This document shows positions 6,336-14,019 of a stretch of 32,310 nt of DNA, piece after piece (positions within the stretch are counted from its first letter, which is position 1; each line of letters begins with the position of its first letter). Position numbers and translations under genes: made by a program. Under the pieces are notes generated by a model, which was not told the origin of the DNA, did not search any database, and saw only the letters and a list, made by a program, of their open reading frames with translations. Location of the stretch: the NCBI GenBank assembly GCA_020426325.1, contig JAGQQG010000068.1:1-32310 (forward strand), read 5' to 3'. This DNA comes from Planctomycetaceae bacterium (lineage in GTDB: Bacteria > Planctomycetota > Planctomycetia > Planctomycetales > Planctomycetaceae).

Positions 6336-9300
6336 ATGCTCACTCAACTGATTGAAATCTCGCTGAACAACCGCTTTCTGGTGCTGATTCTGGTCGGGCT
6401 GATGGCAGCTGCCGGTCTCTACGCAGCGCTGCATCTGCCGATCGATGCGGTCCCGGACATGACGAACGTCCAAGTCCAGATCGTCACCGATGCCGGCTCC
6501 CTCTCGCCTGTCGAGGTCGAGCGGTACGTGACGTATCCCGTCGAGAATGTGATGGGGGGGCTGCCCAATGTCGAGGAGATGAGAAGTGTCTCCAAATTCG
6601 GGATCTCGGTAGTGACCGTGGTCTTCGAGGAGGGGACGAACATTTACTGGGCTCGGCAGCTGGTGAGTGAGCGACTGGGCGATGCTGCGGACAACATCCC
6701 ACCGGGGTACGGAACGCCCGCACTCGGTCCATTAACGACGGCCCTCGGCGAAATCCTGCAGTTCGAGGTGCGGAGCGAGACGCTTTCGCCCATGGCGCTG
6801 CGGACGCTGCTCGAATGGGACATCGCCCCGCGATTGCGAGAGGTCGCGGGCGTGACCGAGATCAACACGCACGGCGGGTATTACAAGACGTTTGAGGTAC
6901 AACCGGACCCTGACCGTTTGACCAGTTACGGTATCTCGCTGGAGATGCTGTTTGATCGCATCGAGAGTAACAACGCGACCGCGGGTGGTGGGTACGTTGT
7001 TCATCATGGAGAGCAGCGATTCATCCGCGGCGTCGCCCTGCTCAAGTCGATCGAAGACATCGAATCGGTCGTTGTCCGTCGGGAAGCGGACGGCACTCCC
7101 ATCCTCGTTAGTGACATCGCCACTGTCGCCATCGCTCCCATGACCCGCCAGGGGGCGGTCACCCGTGACGGTCGGGGTGAAGCGGTCACCGGTCTCGTCA
7201 TGATGCTGATCGGTCAGAACTCTCGTGAAGTCGTCGAAGCCAGCAAGCAGCGGTTGAAAGAGATTGAGGAGACGCTTCCTGAAGGTGTCTGGCTGGAAGT
7301 GACGTACGATCGGGCTGCCCTGATCGGCCGGACCTTGAAGACCGTGCTGACGAACCTCACCGAGGGGGGCATGCTGGTCATCATTGTGTTGCTGTTGATG
7401 CTGGGCAGTCTGCGGGCAGGCATCGTTGTGGCCCTGGCGATTCCGCTTTCGATGCTGTTCGCCACCAACGTGATGGCCATGACTGGAGTGACGGCCAGTC
7501 TGATGAGTCTCGGAGCAATCGATTTCGGGCTGATTGTCGACAGTTCGGTCATCATGATCGAAAACTGCATTCGCAGGCTCTCGCATGACAACGAAGGGAC
7601 GTCACATATCGATGTGATTCGGGACGCTGCAGTCGAGGTTCGCAAGCCGACGATGTTTGGGGAACTCATTATCGCCGTCGTCTACGTGCCCATTCTGCTG
7701 CTGCAAGGGACCGAAGGGAAACTGTTTCAGCCGATGGCACTCACGGTGCTGTTTGCACTCGCGGGTTCGCTGGTGTTATCGCTGACGTTCATGCCAGCGC
7801 TCGCCTCCCTCGCATTGCCTAAACGCATGGACGAGAAAGAAGTCTTCTTGATTCGGTGGATCAAATGGGTCTATGAGCGTGTGGTGACACGAGCCATCCA
7901 TCATCCTGTGGTGACGGTGACGGCAGCACTCACGCTCTTTGCCATCAGCATTCCTGTCGGGATGAACCTCGGTGCGGAATTCATGCCTCGGTTGGAGGAG
8001 GGGGATCTGCTGGTCGAAGCAGTTCGGTTGCCCAGTGCCACGCTCGAAGGCTCAATCGAGATGTCGACGCAAATTGAGCAGCAACTGAAAAAGTTTCCGG
8101 AAGTGAAAACCGTCTTCTGCAAGACTGGTCGACCCGAAATCGCAAACGATGTGATGGGCGTGCATCAGACGGACGTCTGGGTGCTCCTCCAACCGGTGGC
8201 CAAGTGGCCGGTGCCGAAGACCCGAGATGAGCTGATCGAGGAGATGTCCGCAGTGCTGAACGAGAATGTGCCGGGGGTCGCCTTCGGATTCACTCAGCCG
8301 ATTGAAATGAGAGTGGATGAACTTGTCGCGGGAGTGAAAGCCGATGTTGCGGTGCTGTTGTATGGAGATAATCTGGAGATCCTAGCCAGCAAGAGTAAGC
8401 AGATCGAGAGCGTGCTTCGGCAGATCCCCGGTGCGGTCGATGTGAAGGCGGACCTGCAGGCAAATCTGTCGACGCTGACGATTCAGACCAAACCGGATCA
8501 ACTCGCGCGTTACGGCGTGGATGCCCAGACAGTCTTGAATGTCGTCTCCTCTCTGGGCGGGCATCAGGTTGGACAGATTTTCGAGGGACGTGCCAGATAT
8601 CCAATTCTCGTTCGCATTCCCGCGCATTGGCGTGAGAACATCTCTCTGCTGGAGCAACTTCCTGTAGCCCACTCCGGAGGAACACCGATCCCCTTGAAAG
8701 AGTTGGCCGACATCCAACTCGAAGAAACACCTCCGACGATCGAGCATGAGGCAAGCCGGCGGCGAACATTCATCTCGGCCAATGTGCGCGGTCGGGATGT
8801 GGCATCATTCGTGGCCGAAGCCCAACGAACGGTCGCAGAACAGGTTGATTTCCCCGATGGTTATGAGGTCCGTTGGGGAGGGGACTTCGAGAACCTGCAA
8901 TCGGCCAGCAAACGCCTGGCGATCATCACACCGATTGTGCTGTTGGTCATTTTCCTGTTATTGCACACGAGCCTTGGTTCCGTCCGACTCGCGTTACTGA
9001 TTTTCCTGGCCGTCCCCATGGCCGCGTCAGGAGGCATCATTGCCTTGGCCCTGCGTGAGATGCCGTTCAGTATTTCTGCCGGAGTGGGATTCATTGCACT
9101 CTTTGGTGTGGCCGTGTTAAACGGTCTGGTCTGGGTGAGTGCCGCTGAGCATCTGAGACACGGTGGAATGCCATTAAGAGACGTCAGTCATGAAACGGCT
9201 CTCGTCCGGTTGCGTCCCGTGTTGATGACGGCCATGGTTGCCAGTCTGGGATTCCTGCCGATGGCCATGTCGACAACCGACGGAGCGGAGATGCAACGAC

Positions 9301-9443
9301 CGTTGGCGACGGTCGTCATCGGCGGGCTGGTCACGTCAACTCTCCTGACGTCACTCGTCATACCGTGCATCTATCCCTGGTTTGCACGCGGCCTCAGTCG
9401 AATCCACGTGACACATCATGAAGATACGGCTGAAGTTCCTTAA
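6336..9443 (+). CDS. Heavy-metal efflux RND permease, CzcA type
   Basis: This 1035-residue inner-membrane proton/cation antiporter has the HME-RND architecture: an N-terminal helix, LPIDAVPDMTNVQVQI, and a first large periplasmic loop. A transmembrane block follows with DFGLIVDSSVIMIEN, placing Asp396, Asp402 and Glu409 with the spacing of the proton-relay residues of CzcA. Then come GTEGKLFQPMALTVLFALAGS, written here as GTEGKLFQPMA and TVLFALAGS, and a second loop and helix set. In the second periplasmic region the protein reads QPIEMRVDELVAGVKADVAV, which resembles CzcA/CnrA. CusA-type proteins have a Met-rich RIDMLSTG instead, so divalent cations (Zn, Co, Ni, Cd) are a better guess than Cu/Ag. 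Exact metal is inference. No outer-membrane channel gene is present nearby. The stop codon abuts the stop of the convergent regulator gene. Confidence 0.94.
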   Translation: MLTQLIEISLNNRFLVLILVGLMAAAGLYAALHLPIDAVPDMTNVQVQIVTDAGSLSPVEVERYVTYPVENVMGGLPNVEEMRSVSKFGISVVTVVFEEGTNIYWARQLVSERLGDAADNIPPGYGTPALGPLTTALGEILQFEVRSETLSPMALRTLLEWDIAPRLREVAGVTEINTHGGYYKTFEVQPDPDRLTSYGISLEMLFDRIESNNATAGGGYVVHHGEQRFIRGVALLKSIEDIESVVVRREADGTPILVSDIATVAIAPMTRQGAVTRDGRGEAVTGLVMMLIGQNSREVVEASKQRLKEIEETLPEGVWLEVTYDRAALIGRTLKTVLTNLTEGGMLVIIVLLLMLGSLRAGIVVALAIPLSMLFATNVMAMTGVTASLMSLGAIDFGLIVDSSVIMIENCIRRLSHDNEGTSHIDVIRDAAVEVRKPTMFGELIIAVVYVPILLLQGTEGKLFQPMALTVLFALAGSLVLSLTFMPALASLALPKRMDEKEVFLIRWIKWVYERVVTRAIHHPVVTVTAALTLFAISIPVGMNLGAEFMPRLEEGDLLVEAVRLPSATLEGSIEMSTQIEQQLKKFPEVKTVFCKTGRPEIANDVMGVHQTDVWVLLQPVAKWPVPKTRDELIEEMSAVLNENVPGVAFGFTQPIEMRVDELVAGVKADVAVLLYGDNLEILASKSKQIESVLRQIPGAVDVKADLQANLSTLTIQTKPDQLARYGVDAQTVLNVVSSLGGHQVGQIFEGRARYPILVRIPAHWRENISLLEQLPVAHSGGTPIPLKELADIQLEETPPTIEHEASRRRTFISANVRGRDVASFVAEAQRTVAEQVDFPDGYEVRWGGDFENLQSASKRLAIITPIVLLVIFLLLHTSLGSVRLALLIFLAVPMAASGGIIALALREMPFSISAGVGFIALFGVAVLNGLVWVSAAEHLRHGGMPLRDVSHETALVRLRPVLMTAMVASLGFLPMAMSTTDGAEMQRPLATVVIGGLVTSTLLTSLVIPCIYPWFARGLSRIHVTHHEDTAEVP

Positions 9444-10868
9444 TCATTTGATGAAGGTGCTGACGTCGATCCCCAATGCACGCAGCTTACTGCGGAGAGT
9501 CACTCGCGAGATGCCAAGAATGCGCGCGGCTTGCAGTTGATTGCCGCGAGTGTGCTCCAGCACTTGGCAGAACAGCTGACGTTCCGCGAGCGAGATCGCC
9601 TCCGCGTAGAGATTTGTCGAGTCCTCTCTGAGTCGGTCCGTGATGAACTCTTGAGTGAGCAATCTTTCATTGACGACCGAGGAGGCGGATGCGTCCGTGT
9701 GCGAAATCAATGGGGGGAGAAACTCCGGGAGCAGGACGGAACCCCTTGCCCGCAACAGCGACTGTTTGATCACGCTTTCTAGCTCTCGCACGTTCCCGGG
9801 CCATGCATACGCAGTGAGTAGTTTGAGCGTCTCCGGGGCGACAGTGGTCACTTCTTTCCCGAACTCCGCCCCGTACCTTCGCAGAAAGTGTTCCGTCAAC
9901 AGGCCGATGTCTCCGTTACGTGACCGCAGGGGAGGTAACTCGATCGTGACGACACTCAGCCGAAAGTAGAGATCCGCCCGGAACAAACCTTCCGATACGA
10001 GTTGTTTCAGATCGTGGTTCGTCGCTGCAATGATGCGGACATCGACTGTCGTGGAGGTGTTGCTGCCGACCCGTTCAAATGTCTGATCCTGGAGGACTCT
10101 CAGCAACTTTGCTTGCGTTAGCGGGGACATGTCGCCGACCTCGTCCAGAAACAAGGTTCCCCCATCCGCCTGCTCCAGTTTTCCGATTCGCTGTCGATCC
10201 GCGCCCGTGAACGATCCTCGCTCATGGCCGAAGATTTCACTCTCAAGCAGCGTGTCAGGAATCGCTGCACAGTTGATCGCCTGGAAGGGGCCGTTCGCCC
10301 GCGCGCTGTGGTGATAGATCGCCTGGGCCACGATTTCCTTCCCCGTGCCACTCTCTCCGAGGAGTAGTACGGTGATGTTCTGCGGAGCCACCCGGCCAAT
10401 CGCCTGATAGACCTCCATCATGGCTGCACACCGACCGACAATCGTGTCTTCACGAGAGCCGCTGACATCATCTGATCCAGGAACGACCGGCTGCACGCGA
10501 ATCATCCGGCTCAGCTGGAATGCCTTGTCAAGGACCTCACGCAGTTGGTCCAACTCCAGCGGTTTGAAGAGGTAGTCATAGGCGCCCAACTTGGTCGCCT
10601 GGATGGCGGTTTCGACAGTGCCGTGCCCGGTGATAAAAATGACTGGAGTTCGTGGGTCCAGAGAGTGGAGCTGCTCAAAGCATTCCAAACCCGATTTATC
10701 GGGCAGGCGCAAGTCCAGAACGACGACGTCGGGCCGTTCGGTTGCGAAAATCGCTTCGCCCTCCGCAGCTGTCTGAGCCGTCAGCAGGTTGATCTCTTCG
10801 TTCGCAAAAGCACGTTCAAACGCGTGCAGAATGGCCGACTCGTCGTCGATGACCAGCAGTTTTTGCAT
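9444..10868 (-). CDS. Sigma54-dependent response regulator, NtrC family
   Basis: The 474-residue protein has three parts. The receiver domain (residues 1-120) has acidic Asp8-Asp9, phosphoacceptor Asp52 in VVVLDLRLPD, Thr80 and Lys102. The AAA+ sigma54-interaction domain (about 143-375) has Walker A GESGTGKE (171-178), the sigma54-contacting loop as GSFTGA (218-223, Ser replacing the commoner Ala), Walker B GGTLFLDE (236-243) and the later motif YAWPGNVRELE. The Fis-type helix-turn-helix is at the C terminus (GNQLQAARILGISRVTLR). AGGAGG lies seven bases before the ATG. The start overlaps the kinase stop by one base (TGATG), so translation is probably coupled. It should activate sigma54 promoters on phosphorylation. 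Sigma54-type promoter sequences in front of both the RND operon and its own operon make it the likely regulator of the efflux pump. Confidence 0.95.
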   Translation of the reverse strand: MQKLLVIDDESAILHAFERAFANEEINLLTAQTAAEGEAIFATERPDVVVLDLRLPDKSGLECFEQLHSLDPRTPVIFITGHGTVETAIQATKLGAYDYLFKPLELDQLREVLDKAFQLSRMIRVQPVVPGSDDVSGSREDTIVGRCAAMMEVYQAIGRVAPQNITVLLLGESGTGKEIVAQAIYHHSARANGPFQAINCAAIPDTLLESEIFGHERGSFTGADRQRIGKLEQADGGTLFLDEVGDMSPLTQAKLLRVLQDQTFERVGSNTSTTVDVRIIAATNHDLKQLVSEGLFRADLYFRLSVVTIELPPLRSRNGDIGLLTEHFLRRYGAEFGKEVTTVAPETLKLLTAYAWPGNVRELESVIKQSLLRARGSVLLPEFLPPLISHTDASASSVVNERLLTQEFITDRLREDSTNLYAEAISLAERQLFCQVLEHTRGNQLQAARILGISRVTLRSKLRALGIDVSTFIK

Positions 10869-12235
10869 CAGCGTTCCTCCTGTACGAAGGCGTCAGGATT
10901 CAGCGGCAGTCGCAGTTCAAAGCGCGCCCCGCCCTCGGCCAGATTTTCACCAGTGAGCTGCCCGTGATGATCTTCTGCGATCCGACGACAGATGCCGAGT
11001 CCAAGTCCGACTCCGTCAGGCTTTGTTGTCACAAACGGTGAAAACAGATGATCGAGCACTTCTGAGGAGATCCCAGGACCCGTGTCCGAGACGGCGATAA
11101 TTGCGCTCCCGTCGTCGCGAGCTATTTCAAAACTCAAACGCCCGGTCTCCGGCATCGCATCCAGTGCATTCAAGCTGAGGTTGAGCAGCAACTGCTGGAT
11201 GTGGCTGCGATCGGCCACGACTTCAACATCGCCGTCCGGTGTCAGCACTTCCGTCTCGATGTGCTGAGCCGAGCAACGGCCCTCGATGAGGCGTTGTGTC
11301 TGTTCCACAACCTTCCGCAAAGACACCGGTCCAAACTCTGCGGGAGCAGGACGACCGTAGTCCAACAGCGAGTTGACGGACCGCTCCATCCTGCGGATCT
11401 CCTGTTCGACAAGTTCCAGATCCTTCGAGGGCAATCCATTCTGTCGAAAGACGTCGCGATTCACCTGGATCAGCATCTTGATTGAGGTGAGAGGATTGCG
11501 GATCTCATGGGCTACGCCGGTTGCCAGCTGAGCGAGGGTGGCCATCTGTTGTGAACGAAGTGCCTCCCGGTCTCGAATGGCTGCGACACGCTCATCCTCA
11601 GCTCGCCGAGCGGCTGTCAAATCTCGAATGATCACCACATGCGAAGAACCGGACCGCGATGGGAGTTCACTGACAGAAATCGCAATCGGAAACGTCGTGG
11701 AGTCATGTCGAACCCCCGTGAGTTCGAGAAACGGCGTAGGCTCATTGACGTACTCCGGGATGAGCGACTGAACCGGTCGGCCAAGGATCTCTGTTGTGGC
11801 CACTTGAAAAAGCTTAGACGCTGCACGGTTGAATGAGACAATCAGGTTGTCCTGATCGACTGTAACGACCCCCTCGCCTGCGTTGGCCACAATGGTCTCG
11901 GAGCGGGCATGTTCGCTGAGCGCGATCCGGCGTAGCGGACGAACGATGATCCACCACAGGACTGGAGCGCTGATCGCCGTCAAAAGCAGGGCATCGAGTA
12001 TGGCCCGATAACTTTCCCCCAGAGATGTGGGTACAATTGATGGAAGCAGGAGCATCACACCGACTTCGACCGCGAACACCACAAGTAGCATCACCCCCAG
12101 AATGCGTGTGGGTGATTTTAATATCTTCGAGAGTGCTGTGACTCGGACCGACATGAGATACGGATTCGTCGCCATGAGGAATTCGGCTCGGACGACAGCG
12201 ATCGTCTGAGACTCCCGAGCTCGCGTCATTGACAT
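10868..12235 (-). CDS. Sensor histidine kinase with PAS domain
   Basis: The 455-residue kinase has two hydrophobic segments (about 44-65 and 77-98) with only about a dozen residues between them, so there is essentially no periplasmic sensor. A cytoplasmic PAS-like region follows (about 112-208: IVANAGEGVVTVDQDN, LFQVATTEILGR, VVIIRDLT). The transmitter has the H box GVAHEIRNPLTS with phosphoacceptor His243, the N box LLLNLSLNALDAM, the G1 box DTGPGIS, the F box LFSPFVTTK and the G2 box GVGLGLGICRRI. It is of the NtrB/ZraS type that pairs with NtrC-family regulators. The regulator gene starts on its last base. The ATG at 12235 has only a weak GGAA upstream; Met3 or Met21 are alternative starts. 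The stimulus is unknown; metal stress is inferred from the adjacent efflux pump. Confidence 0.94.
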   Translation of the reverse strand: MSMTRARESQTIAVVRAEFLMATNPYLMSVRVTALSKILKSPTRILGVMLLVVFAVEVGVMLLLPSIVPTSLGESYRAILDALLLTAISAPVLWWIIVRPLRRIALSEHARSETIVANAGEGVVTVDQDNLIVSFNRAASKLFQVATTEILGRPVQSLIPEYVNEPTPFLELTGVRHDSTTFPIAISVSELPSRSGSSHVVIIRDLTAARRAEDERVAAIRDREALRSQQMATLAQLATGVAHEIRNPLTSIKMLIQVNRDVFRQNGLPSKDLELVEQEIRRMERSVNSLLDYGRPAPAEFGPVSLRKVVEQTQRLIEGRCSAQHIETEVLTPDGDVEVVADRSHIQQLLLNLSLNALDAMPETGRLSFEIARDDGSAIIAVSDTGPGISSEVLDHLFSPFVTTKPDGVGLGLGICRRIAEDHHGQLTGENLAEGGARFELRLPLNPDAFVQEER

Positions 12236-12398
12236 GATGGTGATTCCGAACGGCGGAGGGGAGTCAGACCATCAAAAAATGGCAGACGGTTGTCCACGAG
12301 CAACAGCATCTCTACTCGGCGGGCCAACCGAGTACGGCTCGATGCTCAGCTTTCAACCATCTGCCAAGGTCACAGGAAGAACGATTCAGATTACCACT

Positions 12399-12414
12399 GG
12401 CAAAACTCGTGCCA
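12399..12414 (-). promoter_or_regulatory. Sigma54 (-24/-12) promoter candidate of the kinase-regulator operon
   Basis: Read on the minus strand the site is TGGCACGAGTTTTGCC, matching 11 of 12 fixed positions of TGGCACG-N4-TTGCW with exact GG-N10-GC spacing. Transcription would begin near 12388 and leave a leader of about 150 bases before the kinase. Because the operon encodes a sigma54 activator, this implies positive autoregulation. Confidence 0.65.
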
Positions 12415-12642
12415 CCGTGAGCAGAGTGGCTTGTATCGAATAACTTCCTCAAATCAACGAGTTGACAGAGCTGTCGTCTCAACCTGCTGTTTTGATTGAC
12501 CTTGTGGGGGGGACAGATACTTTCCATTTTCTGGCCATTTTCTGTCCACGGCTGTCTGGGTAAACTACTCCCCTATCATCAGAGACAGACTGGAATATCG
12601 CTTCGACCATCGTCCCCCGACGCCTCATAACCAAGTTGCACG

Positions 12643-12658
12643 TGGCACGCATGAAGCG
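12643..12658 (+). promoter_or_regulatory. Weak sigma54-like site before the prenyltransferase-repeat gene
   Basis: TGGCACGCATGAAGCG has a perfect -24 half and GG-N10-GC spacing, but a poor -12 half (AAGCG instead of TTGCW), so 9 of 12 positions match. A start near 12670 would be about 85 bases before the ATG. It could be chance. Confidence 0.3.
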
Positions 12659-12753
12659 GATGAGATAGGCTCATCTCTTGATTCCTTGGCCTTGATCCGC
12701 TGAAAGGCTCGCAGTCGCAGAAGACACTGACCGTTGGACTTGAGGATTCTCTC

Positions 12754-13917
12754 ATGAGTTGGGCGTCTGGGTTGTCATATTTGCGAAATCATGTCCTCCT
12801 GGCGATGGTGTCTTCTCTGATTTTATTGACTCCAAGCCTGGCAGATGACGCCGACCTCTCAGCAAGATTTTCCCGTCCACCCTTCGAGGTGCTGTCAACG
12901 ACTCAACGAGTCAAGGTCGAGCAGTCGATTCAGCAGGGGCTTGACTACCTCGGCACCCAGCAGCAGACCGACGGATCATTCCTGTCGCGCGACACTGGTC
13001 AGCCCGGCATCACGGGTTTGTGTGTGATGGCCTTTCTGTCGAAGGGAGAAACCCCCGGCGAGGGTCCGGAGGGCAAACGGCTCAGCCGGGCAATCGACTT
13101 TGTATTGAGCTGCCAGCGCGAAGACGGACTCCTCTCTTTAGTCGCACCGGAACCGAGCCATGTTCATGATGGTGCTTCCCATGCCTGCAACTACAACAAC
13201 GCCATCGCAGGGCTCATGCTCAGCGAAGCCTACGGGATGTGCAGTGATGAGCAGAACGCACGTATCCGGACTGCCATCGAGTCTGCACTGGCCTTTATGC
13301 GCGAGCAGCAACTGAAGCCCAAGCGGCAAGCTGCGGATCGTGGTGGTGTCCGATACATGCATCAGCGATTGTATGTCGATGCGGACCTGTCCGTGACATC
13401 GTGGCAGATCATGTTCATGCGATCGGCGCTCAACGCGGGCTTCGATGTTCCACAGGAGTATGTCGATGACGCCACGGCTTTCGTGAAGGGGTGCTACAGC
13501 GACAAGTGGGGAGCGTTCGTGTACGGACACTCGTCGTTCGACGGGGTCCCGACACGAGGCGTGGCAGGTGGAGGGGTTGTCTGTCTGTCACTCAGCGGTC
13601 AGCACAACAGCGAGATGGCTCAGCAGACCGGTCGATGGATCCTCAATCAATCTTTTGACCGTTACAACAGCGGAGCAGGGCCGTATCATTACGGAGCTTA
13701 TTACGCCAGCCAGGCGATGTTCCAACTGGGCGGTGACTACTGGGAAGAGTTCTACCCGGCGTTTGTCGACTCGCTGACCCGCTTTCAACGGAACGATGGC
13801 TCATGGGACATCGAACGCGACGTCAACGGCGATACCTTTGGTCACTGCTACACAACGGCCCTGTGCGTGCTCGCGTTGACGCCCCCGTATCAGCTGCTGC
13901 CGATCTATCAGCGTTGA
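12754..13917 (+). CDS. Secreted prenyltransferase/squalene-oxidase-repeat protein
   Basis: The 387-residue protein starts with a clear signal peptide (hydrophobic LLAMVSSLILLTP, cleavage after SLA at about residue 30). The mature part is built from alpha-alpha-barrel repeats of the kind found in terpene cyclases and prenyltransferase beta subunits: GLDYLGTQQQTDGSFL, AIDFVLSCQREDGLL, FVKGCYSDKWGAFVYG and SLTRFQRNDGSWDIE, followed by a terminal YTTALCVLALTPPYQ. The acidic DXDD motif of class II cyclases is absent, so catalysis as a cyclase is unlikely. Many secreted planctomycete proteins of this group have no known role. GAGG lies eight bases before the ATG. A ThDP enzyme gene follows after about 100 bases on the same strand. 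Confidence 0.85.
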   Translation: MSWASGLSYLRNHVLLAMVSSLILLTPSLADDADLSARFSRPPFEVLSTTQRVKVEQSIQQGLDYLGTQQQTDGSFLSRDTGQPGITGLCVMAFLSKGETPGEGPEGKRLSRAIDFVLSCQREDGLLSLVAPEPSHVHDGASHACNYNNAIAGLMLSEAYGMCSDEQNARIRTAIESALAFMREQQLKPKRQAADRGGVRYMHQRLYVDADLSVTSWQIMFMRSALNAGFDVPQEYVDDATAFVKGCYSDKWGAFVYGHSSFDGVPTRGVAGGGVVCLSLSGQHNSEMAQQTGRWILNQSFDRYNSGAGPYHYGAYYASQAMFQLGGDYWEEFYPAFVDSLTRFQRNDGSWDIERDVNGDTFGHCYTTALCVLALTPPYQLLPIYQR

Positions 13918-14019
13918 CATTGCGGTCTCTGCTTCGATCGTTGATCTCGAAACGATACGATGCGCAGCAAGCGATTTAATGTATATACCGCCCATCAGTG
14001 CAACGAGGAAAGACGCGTC

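Larger units (their letters stand above)
12236..12753. other. Divergent intergenic region with two sigma54-like sites
   Basis: This 518-base gap separates the divergent kinase and prenyltransferase-repeat genes. No credible gene is seen. It holds a near-consensus sigma54 site on the minus strand (12399-12414), a weaker one on the plus strand (12643-12658), and an inverted repeat TACTCGG-N8-CCGAGTA (12313-12334). It also has a direct repeat of CCATTTTCTG at 12524-12533 and 12535-12544, one helical turn apart, and the octamer CTGTCCAC at 12542-12549 shared with the pump promoter region. Confidence 0.55.

Noticed and set aside
6732-7586. A 284-residue minus-strand open frame
   Set aside because: It is antisense to the conserved RND pump gene and has low-complexity His/Gln/Asp-rich sequence.
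6336-9443. Calling the pump CusA (copper/silver)
   Set aside because: The Met-rich RIDMLSTG-type motif of CusA is replaced by a CzcA/CnrA-like MRVDELVAGV, so a divalent-metal pump is more likely.
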